From an uncultured Prevotellaceae bacterium (GTDB lineage: Bacteria > Bacteroidota > Bacteroidia > Bacteroidales > Bacteroidaceae), in the NCBI GenBank assembly GCA_900317305.1, contig ONGG01000021.1, positions 1 to 48,247 on the forward strand: 48,247 nucleotides of DNA. The letters run 5' to 3'. The first letter of the stretch is position 1, and every line of letters begins with the position of its first letter. The notes beneath the pieces were generated by a model that ran no database searches, was not told the origin of the DNA, and saw nothing but the letters and a program-made list of their open reading frames with translations. Below are positions 32,922-42,824 of the stretch, in pieces. Both the position numbers and the translations under genes were made by a program.

Positions 32922-34127
32922 ATGCCATATTATGTAAGATCAAAAACCAACGACCGGATTTTGCTGATACTGGCCGCTCTGTTTGTGATGACCACATACT
33001 TTTTGGCCACAGTCGGAAGCGGTATGTATGTGCTTTTTGCCATAATTATCTTGTTCTTGGTACTTTCCAATTACAAGTTGGAGTTTCATGCATTCCATGT
33101 GTTTATTTTTCAATTTTGCCTGTATTGTTATGCCAATTCGATGTGGGCCCTCAATTACCACAATGCCATATCAAACGGTAACACGATATTGTACCTATTG
33201 ATTTGCCTGAGCATCATGTATTGTCATTTCAAGAAATTCAATGATGTGACGCAGTTGATGAAATTGATCATGTGGGTTGGATATATAGTAGTCTTCTATT
33301 GTTACTTGTTTTATGGTGTTGATAGGGTAGCCGACCTTTCCAGTGATGAAGGGCGTCTCTCCAACTCCTTCAATAATATCAACACCTTGTCCATGCTCGC
33401 CTCTACCGTGGTGATTATCAATACGTTTTTCATCCTATTCAGGAGGAGGAGGGCATGGTCTGATTTGCTTATCTTTCCCACTATTTTCTTTGTTCTCAGC
33501 TCTCAGAGCCGAAAAGGAGTGGGCATGATTGTTTTAGGCGTGTTATTGTTGTTCTTTTTGAAATACTTGAGGAGCAAAGAGAGAAACCTTTTGCCTTTAA
33601 TGAGGTTTGTAGGGATTGTCTTGGTGTTTTTTATCATCATTTTGCTCTTTTCGTCGACATCCGTCATGGAAGGTGTTACCAACAGAATGATGGGTTTTCT
33701 TGCACAATTTACTGAAGAAGGCGAGATAGATGCTTCAACACAGGCGAGAATTGAACTCCGTGATCTTGGATGGGCCCAATTTGCCAAGACCCCTTGGTTT
33801 GGTATGGGTATGGGTTGTTCCTATTTCCTTACCAATGAGGAGTTTGGTGAGAACACATACCTTCACGACAATTATGTGGAGTTGGCTGCGTGTGGAGGCA
33901 TTTTCGCCCTTGTCTCCTATTATTCCATATTCTTGTATTTGCTGTGGAAGGAACGGAAATATTATAAAATCGATGATATGTGCAATCTCGTGTTGGTGCT
34001 CCTTATCATCAAGTTCTTTACCGATTATGGCTCTGTATCCTATATTACAAAGATGAATTATTTTTACTTGATGGTGTATTTCCTGCATTTGGAGTCGTGC
34101 AAAGTGAAATATCCTTGGATAAAGTAG
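32922..34127 (+). CDS. O-antigen polymerase/ligase-like membrane protein (Wzy-like)
   Basis: The 401-residue protein has about ten to eleven hydrophobic segments and one longer hydrophilic loop near residues 255-310 (QFTEEGEIDASTQARIELRD, WFGMGMGCSYFL, HDNYVELAACGG), the pattern of the O-antigen ligase/polymerase family in which that periplasmic loop is functional. In a locus with a Wzx flippase, it most likely polymerises repeat units (Wzy) rather than ligating them to lipid A. The specific linkage cannot be told. It is AT-rich like the flippase gene, as usual for this fast-evolving gene. Confidence 0.82.
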   Translation: MPYYVRSKTNDRILLILAALFVMTTYFLATVGSGMYVLFAIIILFLVLSNYKLEFHAFHVFIFQFCLYCYANSMWALNYHNAISNGNTILYLLICLSIMYCHFKKFNDVTQLMKLIMWVGYIVVFYCYLFYGVDRVADLSSDEGRLSNSFNNINTLSMLASTVVIINTFFILFRRRRAWSDLLIFPTIFFVLSSQSRKGVGMIVLGVLLLFFLKYLRSKERNLLPLMRFVGIVLVFFIIILLFSSTSVMEGVTNRMMGFLAQFTEEGEIDASTQARIELRDLGWAQFAKTPWFGMGMGCSYFLTNEEFGENTYLHDNYVELAACGGIFALVSYYSIFLYLLWKERKYYKIDDMCNLVLVLLIIKFFTDYGSVSYITKMNYFYLMVYFLHLESCKVKYPWIK

Positions 34128-34170
34128 GAATAGCCTAAGATTATATTAGAGAAAATTAAATCATAGATAC

Positions 34171-35391
34171 ATGAAAATCCCTTTTTCTCCCCCCTATGTT
34201 GACGATAACGTCATCAACGAAGTGGTCGACTCGCTGCGTTCAGGATGGATTACTACAGGCCCGAAGGTAAAGGCCTTGGAGGCTGAAATCGCAAATCTGA
34301 ATGGAGCCGAGGCGGTGCTGTGTGTGAATTCATGGTCTTCGGGCACCATCATGATGCTCCGTTGGCTTGGACTCCAGCCAGGCGATGAGGTCATCATCCC
34401 TGCGTATACCTATTGTGCCACGGCCACGTCGGTGTTATGGGCCGGTGGCAAGGTGGTAATGGTCGACTCTGGCAACGACTTCAATATTTCGGTCGAGGCC
34501 ATGAGGAAAGCCATCACACCACGCACGAAGGCCATTATACCCGTCGACATCGCAGGATATCCTTGCGATTACGATGCCATCATGCAGGTGGTCAACTCGC
34601 CTGAGATAAAGGCCATGTTCAGACCCACCAGTGAGGTTCAGGAGAAACTGGGCAGGATTCTCGTACTGAGCGACTCTGCCCATTCTATTGGAGCTTGCTA
34701 CAACAACAAGAAGGTTGGCACCCAGACCGACATCGCTATTTTCTCGCTTCATGCCGTGAAGAATGTCACGACAGCCGAGGGCGGCGCCATTTGTTTCAAC
34801 ATGCCCGCACCTTTCGATAATGCGCAACTCTACAAGGAGTTGAGGCTCATGACACTCAACTGCCAGACCAAGGACGCTTTCACCAAGAGCCAGGCCGGTG
34901 GTTGGAGATACGACATCGTGGGAAGGGGAATGAAAGTGAACATGGCAGACGTCAATGCTGCCATCGGACTGGCCCAACTTCGCCAGTATGACAAGTTGTT
35001 GGCTGAGCGCAAGCGTATTTTCAGTACCTACAACGAAATCTTCTCGGCTTACGACTGGGCCATACTGCCTCCGGCCCATATCGATGTCAGACAGAGCTCA
35101 TGCCATGTGTTTGCCTTGCGGGTGAAAGATATCACAGAGCAGCAGCGCGACGACATGATTAGCGAGATCTCCCGTCACGAGGTGGCTGTCAACGTGCATT
35201 TTGTGCCGCTGCCTATGCTTACCTACTACAAGTCGTTGGGTTACGACATTAACGACTACCCGGTGGCCTATCGCAATTATGCCCATGAGATTTCATTGCC
35301 TGTCTATCCCCAGCTCGATGACGAGAAGGTGAGGTTTGTTGCCAAGACAGTCATAGAAGCTTACCAATCCATCGTAAACCACGGCGGATGA
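34171..35391 (+). CDS. DegT/DnrJ/EryC1 family sugar aminotransferase
   Basis: A PLP enzyme that puts an amino group on a keto-sugar nucleotide. The 406-residue product has GWITTGPKVKALE at the start, SDSAHSIGACYNNKKVG for the cofactor-contacting Asp/His region, and the PLP lysine K197 in FSLHAVKNVTTAEGG. Candidates are PglE-like (UDP-4-keto to UDP-4-amino sugar) and perosamine synthase-like (from GDP-4-keto-6-deoxymannose, which the gmd gene downstream would supply). No UDP-GlcNAc 4,6-dehydratase is present in the window. Its stop overlaps the start of the phosphoglycosyl transferase gene as ATGA, so the two products are made together and the amino sugar may be the first sugar. Confidence 0.88.
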   Translation: MKIPFSPPYVDDNVINEVVDSLRSGWITTGPKVKALEAEIANLNGAEAVLCVNSWSSGTIMMLRWLGLQPGDEVIIPAYTYCATATSVLWAGGKVVMVDSGNDFNISVEAMRKAITPRTKAIIPVDIAGYPCDYDAIMQVVNSPEIKAMFRPTSEVQEKLGRILVLSDSAHSIGACYNNKKVGTQTDIAIFSLHAVKNVTTAEGGAICFNMPAPFDNAQLYKELRLMTLNCQTKDAFTKSQAGGWRYDIVGRGMKVNMADVNAAIGLAQLRQYDKLLAERKRIFSTYNEIFSAYDWAILPPAHIDVRQSSCHVFALRVKDITEQQRDDMISEISRHEVAVNVHFVPLPMLTYYKSLGYDINDYPVAYRNYAHEISLPVYPQLDDEKVRFVAKTVIEAYQSIVNHGG

Positions 35392-35978
35392 TAAGGTTTT
35401 TCGACATCCTGCTCTCTTCCATCGGACTTATCCTGCTTTCCCCCCTGTTGCTGCTTGTTTATGTGCTGGTCAGGACGGAGAGTGAGGGACCTGGTTTCTA
35501 TTCTCAGAAACGCATAGGCAAGGATGGTGTGCCCTTCCGACTCTATAAGTTCCGCTCCATGAGGCGTGGCTCTGACAAGGGCCATCTCATCACCGTGGGT
35601 GGCCGCGACAGCCGTATCACGAAGGTGGGTTACTACATCCGGAAATACAAGATTGATGAGTTGCCACAATTATGGAATGTGCTCATTGGTGATATGAGCT
35701 TGGTAGGCCCTAGGCCAGAAGTGGAGCGCTATGTGCGTCTCTACACCCCTGAGCAACGTATTGTGCTCTCGGTGAAGCCGGGCATTACCGACTACGCCTC
35801 CATCGCATTCTCCAACGAGAATGAGCTTCTCGGGCAGGCCAAAGACCCCGAAGAGATGTATGTCAATGAGATCATGCCCAAGAAGATTGAGTACAATCTG
35901 AACTTCATCAACAACCGCACATTGGTAGAGTATTTTAAGATTATATTCATGACTTTGTGCAAAATCCTGAAACATTAA
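35388..35978 (+). CDS. Monotopic phosphoglycosyl transferase (sugar transferase, PglC/WcaJ type)
   Basis: Starts repeat-unit assembly by moving a phospho-sugar from its nucleotide to undecaprenyl phosphate. The 196-residue protein has one N-terminal re-entrant hydrophobic helix (DILLSSIGLILLSPLLLLVY), the GKDGVPFRLYKFRSM segment, the catalytic Asp-Glu dyad (D90-E91 in KYKIDELPQLWNVLIGDMSL) and VGPRPEVERY. Its length is that of the small PglC type rather than the long WbaP/WcaJ type. It overlaps the aminotransferase gene by 4 bp. Confidence 0.93.
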   Translation: MIRFFDILLSSIGLILLSPLLLLVYVLVRTESEGPGFYSQKRIGKDGVPFRLYKFRSMRRGSDKGHLITVGGRDSRITKVGYYIRKYKIDELPQLWNVLIGDMSLVGPRPEVERYVRLYTPEQRIVLSVKPGITDYASIAFSNENELLGQAKDPEEMYVNEIMPKKIEYNLNFINNRTLVEYFKIIFMTLCKILKH

Positions 35979-35991
35979 AATAGTATTGACT

Positions 35992-37134
35992 ATGGAAGAG
36001 TCTACAAAATACCTCGAATTCCTTAAGTTCTGCCTCAATTCCAATTGTCCGGTGCCAGAGGGCATCGCCACAATCAAATGGCACGACCTGATGGATTTTG
36101 GCAAGAAACAAGCCATTTTGGGCCTTTTCATCCCCACTGTGCTCATGAGGGATGGCAAGCTTGCCATCGCTGACTTCAAGGGCAACAAGCCCACCGACGA
36201 CGATGTGATGGAATGGATGTTCGAGGACCTGAAGTTGAGGAAAAAAAACGAAATCCTCTTTGGCCGTACACAGAAAGCATCTGAATGGTTTCTGGAGAAT
36301 GGCTTCCGCAATTGCATTCTCAAGGGACAGGGCAATGCCATTATGTATCCTGACCCCTATTTGCGTACAAGTGGTGACGTGGATATCTGGCTTGAGGGCA
36401 CACGTGACGAAATACTTGCCTTCACTACCAAATATTACAAAAATCCTGCATCCTCACTTCATGTGCATTTCCCGATGTTTGGTGATGCCGAGGTAGAAGT
36501 GCATTTCAGGCCGTCGCGCTTCTATAACAAGCGGATGACAAAGGCACTATGGGCTTATTTCGACGAGGTGGCACCCTCGCAATTCGTCAACAAGGCAACC
36601 TCTCCCGATGGCAAGTATTCATTCTATGTGCCCACCAACGAGTTCAATACCTTCTATCAGCTCAATCACGTTTTCCGCCATTTCATTAACGAGGGCATAG
36701 GACTGCGGCAAATTGTCGACTATTTCTATCTGCTTCACAAGCGCCGCGACGAAGGGGCTACCCCCGATGATGACAAAAAACTTATCGCTCTTCTCAAACG
36801 GTTCAACCTTCACGGTTTCGCCAGGGCCATGATGTATGTGCAGACAGAGGTGCTGGGGTTGGATAGTAAATATCTCTTTACGAAGCCCAGCAGGAAGAAG
36901 GGCGAATTCTTGCTCGACGAGATACTCTTTGCCGGCAACTTCGGAAAATATGAGGAGAGGCTCCACGACAAGCTCGATGATGTGGAGGGACACCTGAAAA
37001 GGTTCTGGGTTCTTGAATCATTCAGGTTGCGCTTGTTTAAGCATTTCCCAGGACATGCCATATGGATGCCCTACCGCGACGTGAAGGAATTCATTTACAG
37101 GAAACAGAAGGAAAAAGAGACACACAAAGACTAA
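35992..37134 (+). CDS. Nucleotidyltransferase-fold protein (NTP_transf_5 family)
   Basis: The 380-residue product has an internal nucleotidyltransferase-type motif, TSGDVDIWLEGTRDEI, following KGQGNAIMYPDPYLR; this pattern is that of the NTP_transf_5 (PF14907-like) family often found in Bacteroidota polysaccharide loci. No transmembrane segment is visible. The real reaction is unknown to me; a transfer of a nucleotide or phospho-group onto the glycan or a protein is possible. A TTG two codons upstream (35986) is in frame, but the ATG at 35992 is preferred. It lies 13 bp after the sugar transferase gene. Confidence 0.75.
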   Translation: MEESTKYLEFLKFCLNSNCPVPEGIATIKWHDLMDFGKKQAILGLFIPTVLMRDGKLAIADFKGNKPTDDDVMEWMFEDLKLRKKNEILFGRTQKASEWFLENGFRNCILKGQGNAIMYPDPYLRTSGDVDIWLEGTRDEILAFTTKYYKNPASSLHVHFPMFGDAEVEVHFRPSRFYNKRMTKALWAYFDEVAPSQFVNKATSPDGKYSFYVPTNEFNTFYQLNHVFRHFINEGIGLRQIVDYFYLLHKRRDEGATPDDDKKLIALLKRFNLHGFARAMMYVQTEVLGLDSKYLFTKPSRKKGEFLLDEILFAGNFGKYEERLHDKLDDVEGHLKRFWVLESFRLRLFKHFPGHAIWMPYRDVKEFIYRKQKEKETHKD

Positions 37135-37191
37135 CTTGAGAGGCTATACTCTACTTATCCATATCCATTACCATATTAACTCGTTATAATT

Positions 37192-38253
37192 ATGGCATCT
37201 CATAATAATCATTTGGTCATTATGGCTGGGGGCATCGGCAGCAGGTTCTGGCCCATGAGCACCCCCGACCGTCCCAAGCAGTTTATTGATGTCCTGGGAG
37301 TGGGGAAAACACTCCTTCAACTCACATTCGAGCGTTTCGAGGGCATTTGCCCACCCAGTAATGTCTGGGTGGTCACCAATGCCAAATATGCGGATGTCGT
37401 TCACGAACAGCTGCCCCAGATACCTGTGGGGAACATCCTCAGCGAACCATGCCGCCGCAATACGGCCCCATGCATCGCCTATGTGAGTTGGCGAATCAAG
37501 AAAATCGACCCCAAGGCCAATGTCGTGGTATCTCCAAGCGACCATGTGGTCACCAATACGTCCGAATTCAGACGTATCATCAGTTCCTGTCTCGAATTCA
37601 CCGGTGAGACCGACGCCATTGTCACGCTGGGGATGAAGCCAACGCGTCCGGAGACGGGATATGGCTATATACAAGCCGACCTCTCGGTCAGTTCGCCCCG
37701 TAATAAGGAAATATTCCGTGTCGACTCCTTCCGTGAGAAACCTGATGCGCAGACAGCTGAGAAATATATCCGCGACAAGAGCTATTTTTGGAATGCAGGC
37801 ATCTTCATCTGGAGAGTGAGCACCATCGTCAATGCTTTCAGGGTTTATATGCCATCACTCTCCAAGATTTTCGAGAATATGTTGCCTTATTATGGCACAC
37901 CAGAGGAACAGGAACTCATCAACCAGAAATACCCCGACTGTGAGAGCATATCCGTCGACTATGCTATTATGGAGAAGGCATCTGAGATTTTTGTTTGTCC
38001 ATCCGATTTCGGTTGGAGCGATCTGGGCACCTGGGGTTCGCTTTTGGCACAGACACCCAAAGACCTCTATGGCAATTCCAAGATAGGACCCAATATCTCT
38101 CTTTTCGATACCCATAATTGCATCATTCACACCACAGAGGAGCATAAGGTAGTAGTGCAAGGGCTCGATGGGTATATCATTGCCGAGAAGGATGGCACAC
38201 TGCTTATTTGCAAACTTTCCGAAGAACAAAGAATATCACAATACTCAGAATAA
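37192..38253 (+). CDS. manC: Mannose-1-phosphate guanylyltransferase
   Basis: Makes GDP-mannose from mannose-1-phosphate and GTP. The pyrophosphorylase signature is [20 protein letters not shown], followed by the conserved VVSPSDHVV and [11 protein letters not shown]. The length (353 residues) is that of the single-domain form without the phosphomannose isomerase domain. GDP-mannose is then used by gmd, 8 bp after its stop. The mannose-6-phosphate isomerase and phosphomannomutase needed upstream are not in the window. Confidence 0.92.
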   Translation: MASHNNHLVIMAGGIGSRFWPMSTPDRPKQFIDVLGVGKTLLQLTFERFEGICPPSNVWVVTNAKYADVVHEQLPQIPVGNILSEPCRRNTAPCIAYVSWRIKKIDPKANVVVSPSDHVVTNTSEFRRIISSCLEFTGETDAIVTLGMKPTRPETGYGYIQADLSVSSPRNKEIFRVDSFREKPDAQTAEKYIRDKSYFWNAGIFIWRVSTIVNAFRVYMPSLSKIFENMLPYYGTPEEQELINQKYPDCESISVDYAIMEKASEIFVCPSDFGWSDLGTWGSLLAQTPKDLYGNSKIGPNISLFDTHNCIIHTTEEHKVVVQGLDGYIIAEKDGTLLICKLSEEQRISQYSE

Positions 38254-38261
38254 AGACCACA

Positions 38262-39347
38262 ATGAACAAGAAAAAAGCGCTGATTACAGGTATTACCGGC
38301 CAGGATGGATCATTCTTGGCCGAATTTCTTATTGAGAAAGACTATGAGGTGCACGGACTGCTTCGGCGCTCGTCTTCTTTCAATACCGGACGCATCGAGC
38401 ATCTTTATCTCGATGAGTGGGTGAGAGACATGAAGAAGCAAAGGCTTGTCAACTTGCACTGGGCCGACATGACCGACTCGTCGTCGCTGATTCGTATCAT
38501 GGCAGAGGTGAGGCCCGACGAGATATACAATCTGGCTGCTCAGAGCCATGTGAAGGTGTCGTTTGATGTTCCCGAATACACTGCCGACACCGACGCCGTG
38601 GGCGTGCTGCGCCTGCTCGAGGCTGTCAGGATAGTGGGGCTCGAGAAGACCTGCCGTATCTATCAGGCATCCACCTCCGAACTCTTCGGACTGGTACAGG
38701 AGGTTCCACAGCGCGAGACAACTCCCTTCTATCCCCGTTCTCCATACGCGGTAGCCAAACTTTATGGCTACTGGATAATGAAGAACTACCGTGAGAGCTA
38801 TGGTATGTATTGCTGCAACGGAATCCTTTTCAACCACGAGAGCGAGCGTCGTGGCGAGAACTTCGTCACCCGAAAAATCACACTTGCCGCCGCACGTATC
38901 GTACAGGGGTTCCAGGACAAACTTTACTTGGGCAATCTTAACTCGCTGCGCGACTGGGGATATGCCAAAGACTATATCGAGTGCATGTGGCTTATCCTGC
39001 AGCAACCCAAGCCCGACGACTTCGTCATAGCCACGGGTGAATATCACACGGTGAGGGAGTTCGCCACTTTGGCTTTCGAGGCCGTAGGCATCTCACTCGA
39101 ATGGCAAGGAGAGGGCGTCGACGAGAAAGGTGTCGACAAGGCCACCGGGCGTGTGATTGTAGAGGTCGACCCGAAATATTTCCGTCCGGCCGAGGTGGAG
39201 CAGCTTCTCGGCGATCCCACGAAGGCCAAGAACCAGCTGGGATGGGATCCCCGCAAGACCAGTTTCCGTGAACTCATCAGAATCATGGTGGATCACGACA
39301 TGAAATTTGTGAGAAAACTGTATCTCAAGGCCAAGATGCCCGAATAA
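38262..39347 (+). CDS. gmd: GDP-mannose 4,6-dehydratase
   Basis: Converts GDP-mannose to GDP-4-keto-6-deoxymannose. The NAD(P) motif [15 protein letters not shown] is at the N-terminus, the catalytic Thr/Ser region is [14 protein letters not shown], and the YxxxK motif is in [12 protein letters not shown]. The frame is open to 38208, but that part overlaps manC; the ATG at 38262 matches the family start. The product is 361 residues. The ketosugar can go to GDP-fucose (fcl next) or, with the aminotransferase, to GDP-perosamine. Confidence 0.95.
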   Translation: MNKKKALITGITGQDGSFLAEFLIEKDYEVHGLLRRSSSFNTGRIEHLYLDEWVRDMKKQRLVNLHWADMTDSSSLIRIMAEVRPDEIYNLAAQSHVKVSFDVPEYTADTDAVGVLRLLEAVRIVGLEKTCRIYQASTSELFGLVQEVPQRETTPFYPRSPYAVAKLYGYWIMKNYRESYGMYCCNGILFNHESERRGENFVTRKITLAAARIVQGFQDKLYLGNLNSLRDWGYAKDYIECMWLILQQPKPDDFVIATGEYHTVREFATLAFEAVGISLEWQGEGVDEKGVDKATGRVIVEVDPKYFRPAEVEQLLGDPTKAKNQLGWDPRKTSFRELIRIMVDHDMKFVRKLYLKAKMPE

Positions 39348-39364
39348 CGCAAAATATCCTCACC

Positions 39365-40450
39365 ATGCTCGACAAACAATCAAAAATCTATGTGGCCGGC
39401 CACCGCGGGTTGGTGGGCTCGGCCATTTGGAACAACCTGCTCAAGCGGGGATATACTAACTTGGTAGGGCGCACCCATGCCCAACTCGACCTGCTCGATG
39501 GCGTTGCAGTGAAGGCTTTCTTCGACCAGGAACAGCCCGATGCTGTGGTGCTGGCTGCAGCACATGTGGGCGGCATCATGGCCAACCTCACCTATCGGGC
39601 CGACTTCATATACGAGAACTTGCAGATACAGCAGAATGTGATAGGCGAGAGTTTCCGCCATGGCGTGAAAAAGTTGCTGTTCCTTGGCTCCACATGCATC
39701 TATCCCCGAATGGCCCCACAACCCATGCATGAGGATGCGTTGCTGACCTCCGAGCTCGAATACACCAACGAGCCTTATGCCATCGCCAAGATTGCAGGCC
39801 TCAAGATGTGCGAGAGCTTCAATCTGCAATATGGATGCAACTATATTGCCGTGATGCCCACCAACCTCTATGGCCCAAACGATAATTTCCATTTGGAGAA
39901 CAGTCATGTGCTGCCTGCCATGATTCGCAAGGTATATCTGGCCAAATGCCTCAATGAGGCCGACTGGAACAGCGTGCGCCGCGACCTTGACCGCCGGCCG
40001 GTAGAGGGCGTTGACGGCAGTGCCACCGAGGAGGCCATACTCCAGGTGCTGTCCAAATATGGCATCACCCCTGAGGCGGTCACCCTTTGGGGCACAGGCT
40101 CGCCCCTGCGCGAGTTCTTGTGGAGCGAGGATATGGCCGACGCAAGTGTCTATGTGCTTTTGAATGTCGATTTCAAGGACACCTATGCCCCTGATAGTCG
40201 TGAGATACGCAACTGCCACATCAATGTGGGCACGGGCAAGGAACTCACCATCCTCCAACTGGCCGAGAAGGTGGTTTCGACCATCGGTTTCAAAGGCGCA
40301 TTGAGATGGGATGCCAGCAAGCCCGACGGCACGCCACGCAAGCTCATCGACGTGAGCAAGCTCCATTCGCTTGGATGGCATCATCAGGTGGAGATTGACG
40401 AGGGCATACAAAGGCTTTTCGATTGGTATATCAACGACATCATCGCATAG
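39365..40450 (+). CDS. fcl: GDP-L-fucose synthase
   Basis: Epimerises and reduces GDP-4-keto-6-deoxymannose to GDP-L-fucose. Motifs: VAGHRGLVGSAIW at the N-terminus, LGSTCIYPRMAPQP, and YxxxK in YAIAKIAGLKMCES. The 361-residue product is longer than E. coli Fcl because of an insertion (RRDLDRRPVEGVDGS) of a kind found in Bacteroidota forms. It follows gmd by 17 bp; the pair is a standard module for making fucose for capsules and glycoproteins. Confidence 0.95.
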   Translation: MLDKQSKIYVAGHRGLVGSAIWNNLLKRGYTNLVGRTHAQLDLLDGVAVKAFFDQEQPDAVVLAAAHVGGIMANLTYRADFIYENLQIQQNVIGESFRHGVKKLLFLGSTCIYPRMAPQPMHEDALLTSELEYTNEPYAIAKIAGLKMCESFNLQYGCNYIAVMPTNLYGPNDNFHLENSHVLPAMIRKVYLAKCLNEADWNSVRRDLDRRPVEGVDGSATEEAILQVLSKYGITPEAVTLWGTGSPLREFLWSEDMADASVYVLLNVDFKDTYAPDSREIRNCHINVGTGKELTILQLAEKVVSTIGFKGALRWDASKPDGTPRKLIDVSKLHSLGWHHQVEIDEGIQRLFDWYINDIIA

Positions 40451-40465
40451 CCGTTTTTTTACTTT

Positions 40466-41992
40466 ATGGCAGCAGTATCTGAAGACAGTAGAAGGGTGAC
40501 CAAAAACACCCTCTATTTGGCAGCCAGGATGCTGTTCGTGCTATTGGTTTCACTCTACACCACCAGGGTCGTATTGAAAGTACTTGGTGTAGAGGACTAT
40601 GGCACATACAATGTGGTATGTGGTTTTGTCTCGATGTTCTCTTTTCTCACGTCTTCCTTGGCCAATGCTACCCAGCGTTTCTACAACTTTGAACTGGGAA
40701 AGAATGGCGATGAGGGAACTCTGAAAATCTACTGTTCTTCTTTTTATATACAGATATGTCTCTCGCTGGTACTTGTGATACTTTGTGAGGCAGTCGGATT
40801 GTGGTATGTCAACAACAAGATGGTGATTCCTGATGGCAGGCTTTACGCAGCCAATGTGATCTTTCAGTTGGCCATCTTACAGTTTGTGCTAGCCATCTTG
40901 CAAGTGCCTTACATGGCACTTGTCATCGCAAAAGAAGAGATGGGTTTTTATGCTATTACGTCGATTGTGGATGTGCTGATGAAATTGGCCATCGCTTTGG
41001 TGCTTCCTTATGCCGACTATGACCACTTGATTTTTTACGCATGCTTGATGACCCTTATTTCTGTCGTAAATATCCTGATGTTTTATACTTATTCGAAAGT
41101 GAAGTTCAGGTTCTTGTCTTTGAGAAGACCTCAACTTGATGTGGTGAGAGAGATGTTGGGCTTTTCAGGATGGAATGTTTTTGGCACTTTCGCTAGCTTG
41201 ATTTACACCCAGGGTATCAATGTGCTGACCAACTTGTTTTTTGGGCCAGTGGTCAATGCGGCAAGAGCAGTGTCGTATCAAGTAATGACAGGTCTTCATG
41301 TCTTCAATCAATTCGGCATCTCCATGCGTCCTCAAATCGTGAAATCCTATGCTCAAGGCAACACAAAAAGAAGCATTGCTTTGATGTTCACGCTGAGCAA
41401 GTTCAGCTTCCTGGTTTTCTATGTGGTCTCCCTACCGATTTTGTTCAATATTGATTTCGTGCTCGACTTATGGCTTGAGAATGTTCCTCAGTATACCAAT
41501 ATCTTGGTTATCTTGATTTTTGTAATGTCGGTTCTGAGCAGTATCAATGGGGCAATATCTTGTGTCGTTCATGCTACAGGAAAAATGAAACTCTACCAGA
41601 TTTCTGGCTCTTTGACACTCATTCTTATTCTACCTGTTGCATACCTCTATCTGAAAATGGGTGGCACCGTTCAGGGCGTTTATGTAATATGTATTATTTT
41701 CTCCGTGATTATCCCCACTATTGGTTTGGTGGTGCTTAGGCGCCTCATTCCTGTTTTTAAATTACAATCATATTTTGACGAGGTTGTCATCCGTATATTG
41801 TTGACTGTGGTTCTTACCATTTGGGGACCAATACTCATCGGTCGTATGATGCCGACAGGCTTTCCAAGAATCATCGTTGAGTATGCTTTTATCATTTTGG
41901 CCAGCATAGTTTGCTTGTTCGCTTTCTTTGCAAACAGGCAGGAACGCAATCTGATGTTGTCGCTCACACACTTGGACAAGTGGATAAAATGA
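40466..41992 (+). CDS. Polysaccharide repeat-unit flippase (Wzx-like)
   Basis: Flips lipid-linked repeat units across the inner membrane. The 508-residue product has about twelve to fourteen hydrophobic segments and the N-terminal pattern LYTTRVVLKVLGVEDYGTYN of the polysaccharide biosynthesis (Wzx/RfbX) group in Bacteroidota. It has MurJ/MATE superfamily ancestry but is not a drug pump given its place. It starts 15 bp after fcl; the base composition drops to AT-rich here, which fits a transferred block. Confidence 0.88.
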   Translation: MAAVSEDSRRVTKNTLYLAARMLFVLLVSLYTTRVVLKVLGVEDYGTYNVVCGFVSMFSFLTSSLANATQRFYNFELGKNGDEGTLKIYCSSFYIQICLSLVLVILCEAVGLWYVNNKMVIPDGRLYAANVIFQLAILQFVLAILQVPYMALVIAKEEMGFYAITSIVDVLMKLAIALVLPYADYDHLIFYACLMTLISVVNILMFYTYSKVKFRFLSLRRPQLDVVREMLGFSGWNVFGTFASLIYTQGINVLTNLFFGPVVNAARAVSYQVMTGLHVFNQFGISMRPQIVKSYAQGNTKRSIALMFTLSKFSFLVFYVVSLPILFNIDFVLDLWLENVPQYTNILVILIFVMSVLSSINGAISCVVHATGKMKLYQISGSLTLILILPVAYLYLKMGGTVQGVYVICIIFSVIIPTIGLVVLRRLIPVFKLQSYFDEVVIRILLTVVLTIWGPILIGRMMPTGFPRIIVEYAFIILASIVCLFAFFANRQERNLMLSLTHLDKWIK

Positions 41993-42002
41993 AACAATAG
42001 AA

Positions 42003-42770
42003 ATGATAGGGAATTTGCTGAAAATATTGAAAGGCCTGTCTCTCAGGTATCCTCGTTTACATATGGTTATAGCGCCTTTTTTTAGGCCTTTGACGTCATA
42101 TGTATACCAAAAGGAAAGGAAACGGAAGAACAAGATTTTCCAGGAATATGCTTTGGAAGCCCTGACATTATTCGATGATAGCATGAGGAGAGCGGGTGTG
42201 GAGTATACACTCGCTTTCGGCTCAATTCTAGGAGCTATTCGTGAACATGGTTTCATCAAGCATGATTTGGATATTGATACTGCGGTGTGGATAGATGACT
42301 TTACACCTTCCATTATCCAGGAATTGGAAAAAGCCGGATTTGTTTGGGTCTTCGAACATATGGTGGATGAAGGGAAATTGGGAAGGGAGGATACTTTCGA
42401 GTATCGTGGCGTGAGGATTGATATTTTTTACTTTTATCCTCCCATTAATCAATACCCTTATTGTTGCGATTTCCTATATGAGGATGGGATGAAGGAAAAT
42501 CAACGTTTGCCTAGAAGGATTGAGGTGCCTTTTTCCCGAGAGCGTAGAAAAGTGCCTTTCGAAAATATTGAAGTCTACGTTCCTGCAAATGCTGAGGAAT
42601 TTTGTGCTTTCAGGTATGGGCCTGACTATATGGTGCCCAATCCTTCATGGAGTTGGATAGAAGAACATGATGCTTTGGTGGAGTGGCGAGAGAAGATAGA
42701 TGTTACATCTAATCGGAAATATCCTCATGGTAACAAAATAACTCAAACGCCATATTATCGTGAGTGCTAA
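42003..42770 (+). CDS. LicD family phosphotransferase
   Basis: LicD enzymes move a phospho-alcohol (choline, ribitol, glycerol) from a CDP carrier to a sugar. The 255-residue product has the family pattern SILGAIREHGFIKHDLDIDT, where GxxREHxFIxHDxDID supplies the metal-binding aspartates. There is no membrane segment. The nearby IspD/TarI-like gene could make the CDP donor. No licA/licB/licC set is in the window, so phosphocholine is not directly supported. It starts 10 bp after the flippase gene. Confidence 0.88.
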   Translation: MIGNLLKILKGLSLRYPRLHMVIAPFFRPLTSYVYQKERKRKNKIFQEYALEALTLFDDSMRRAGVEYTLAFGSILGAIREHGFIKHDLDIDTAVWIDDFTPSIIQELEKAGFVWVFEHMVDEGKLGREDTFEYRGVRIDIFYFYPPINQYPYCCDFLYEDGMKENQRLPRRIEVPFSRERRKVPFENIEVYVPANAEEFCAFRYGPDYMVPNPSWSWIEEHDALVEWREKIDVTSNRKYPHGNKITQTPYYREC

Positions 42771-42824
42771 AGTGACGCTTTTCCTATTAAAAAAAGTTTT
42801 TGTACCACCCTTATCTAGTTCAAA

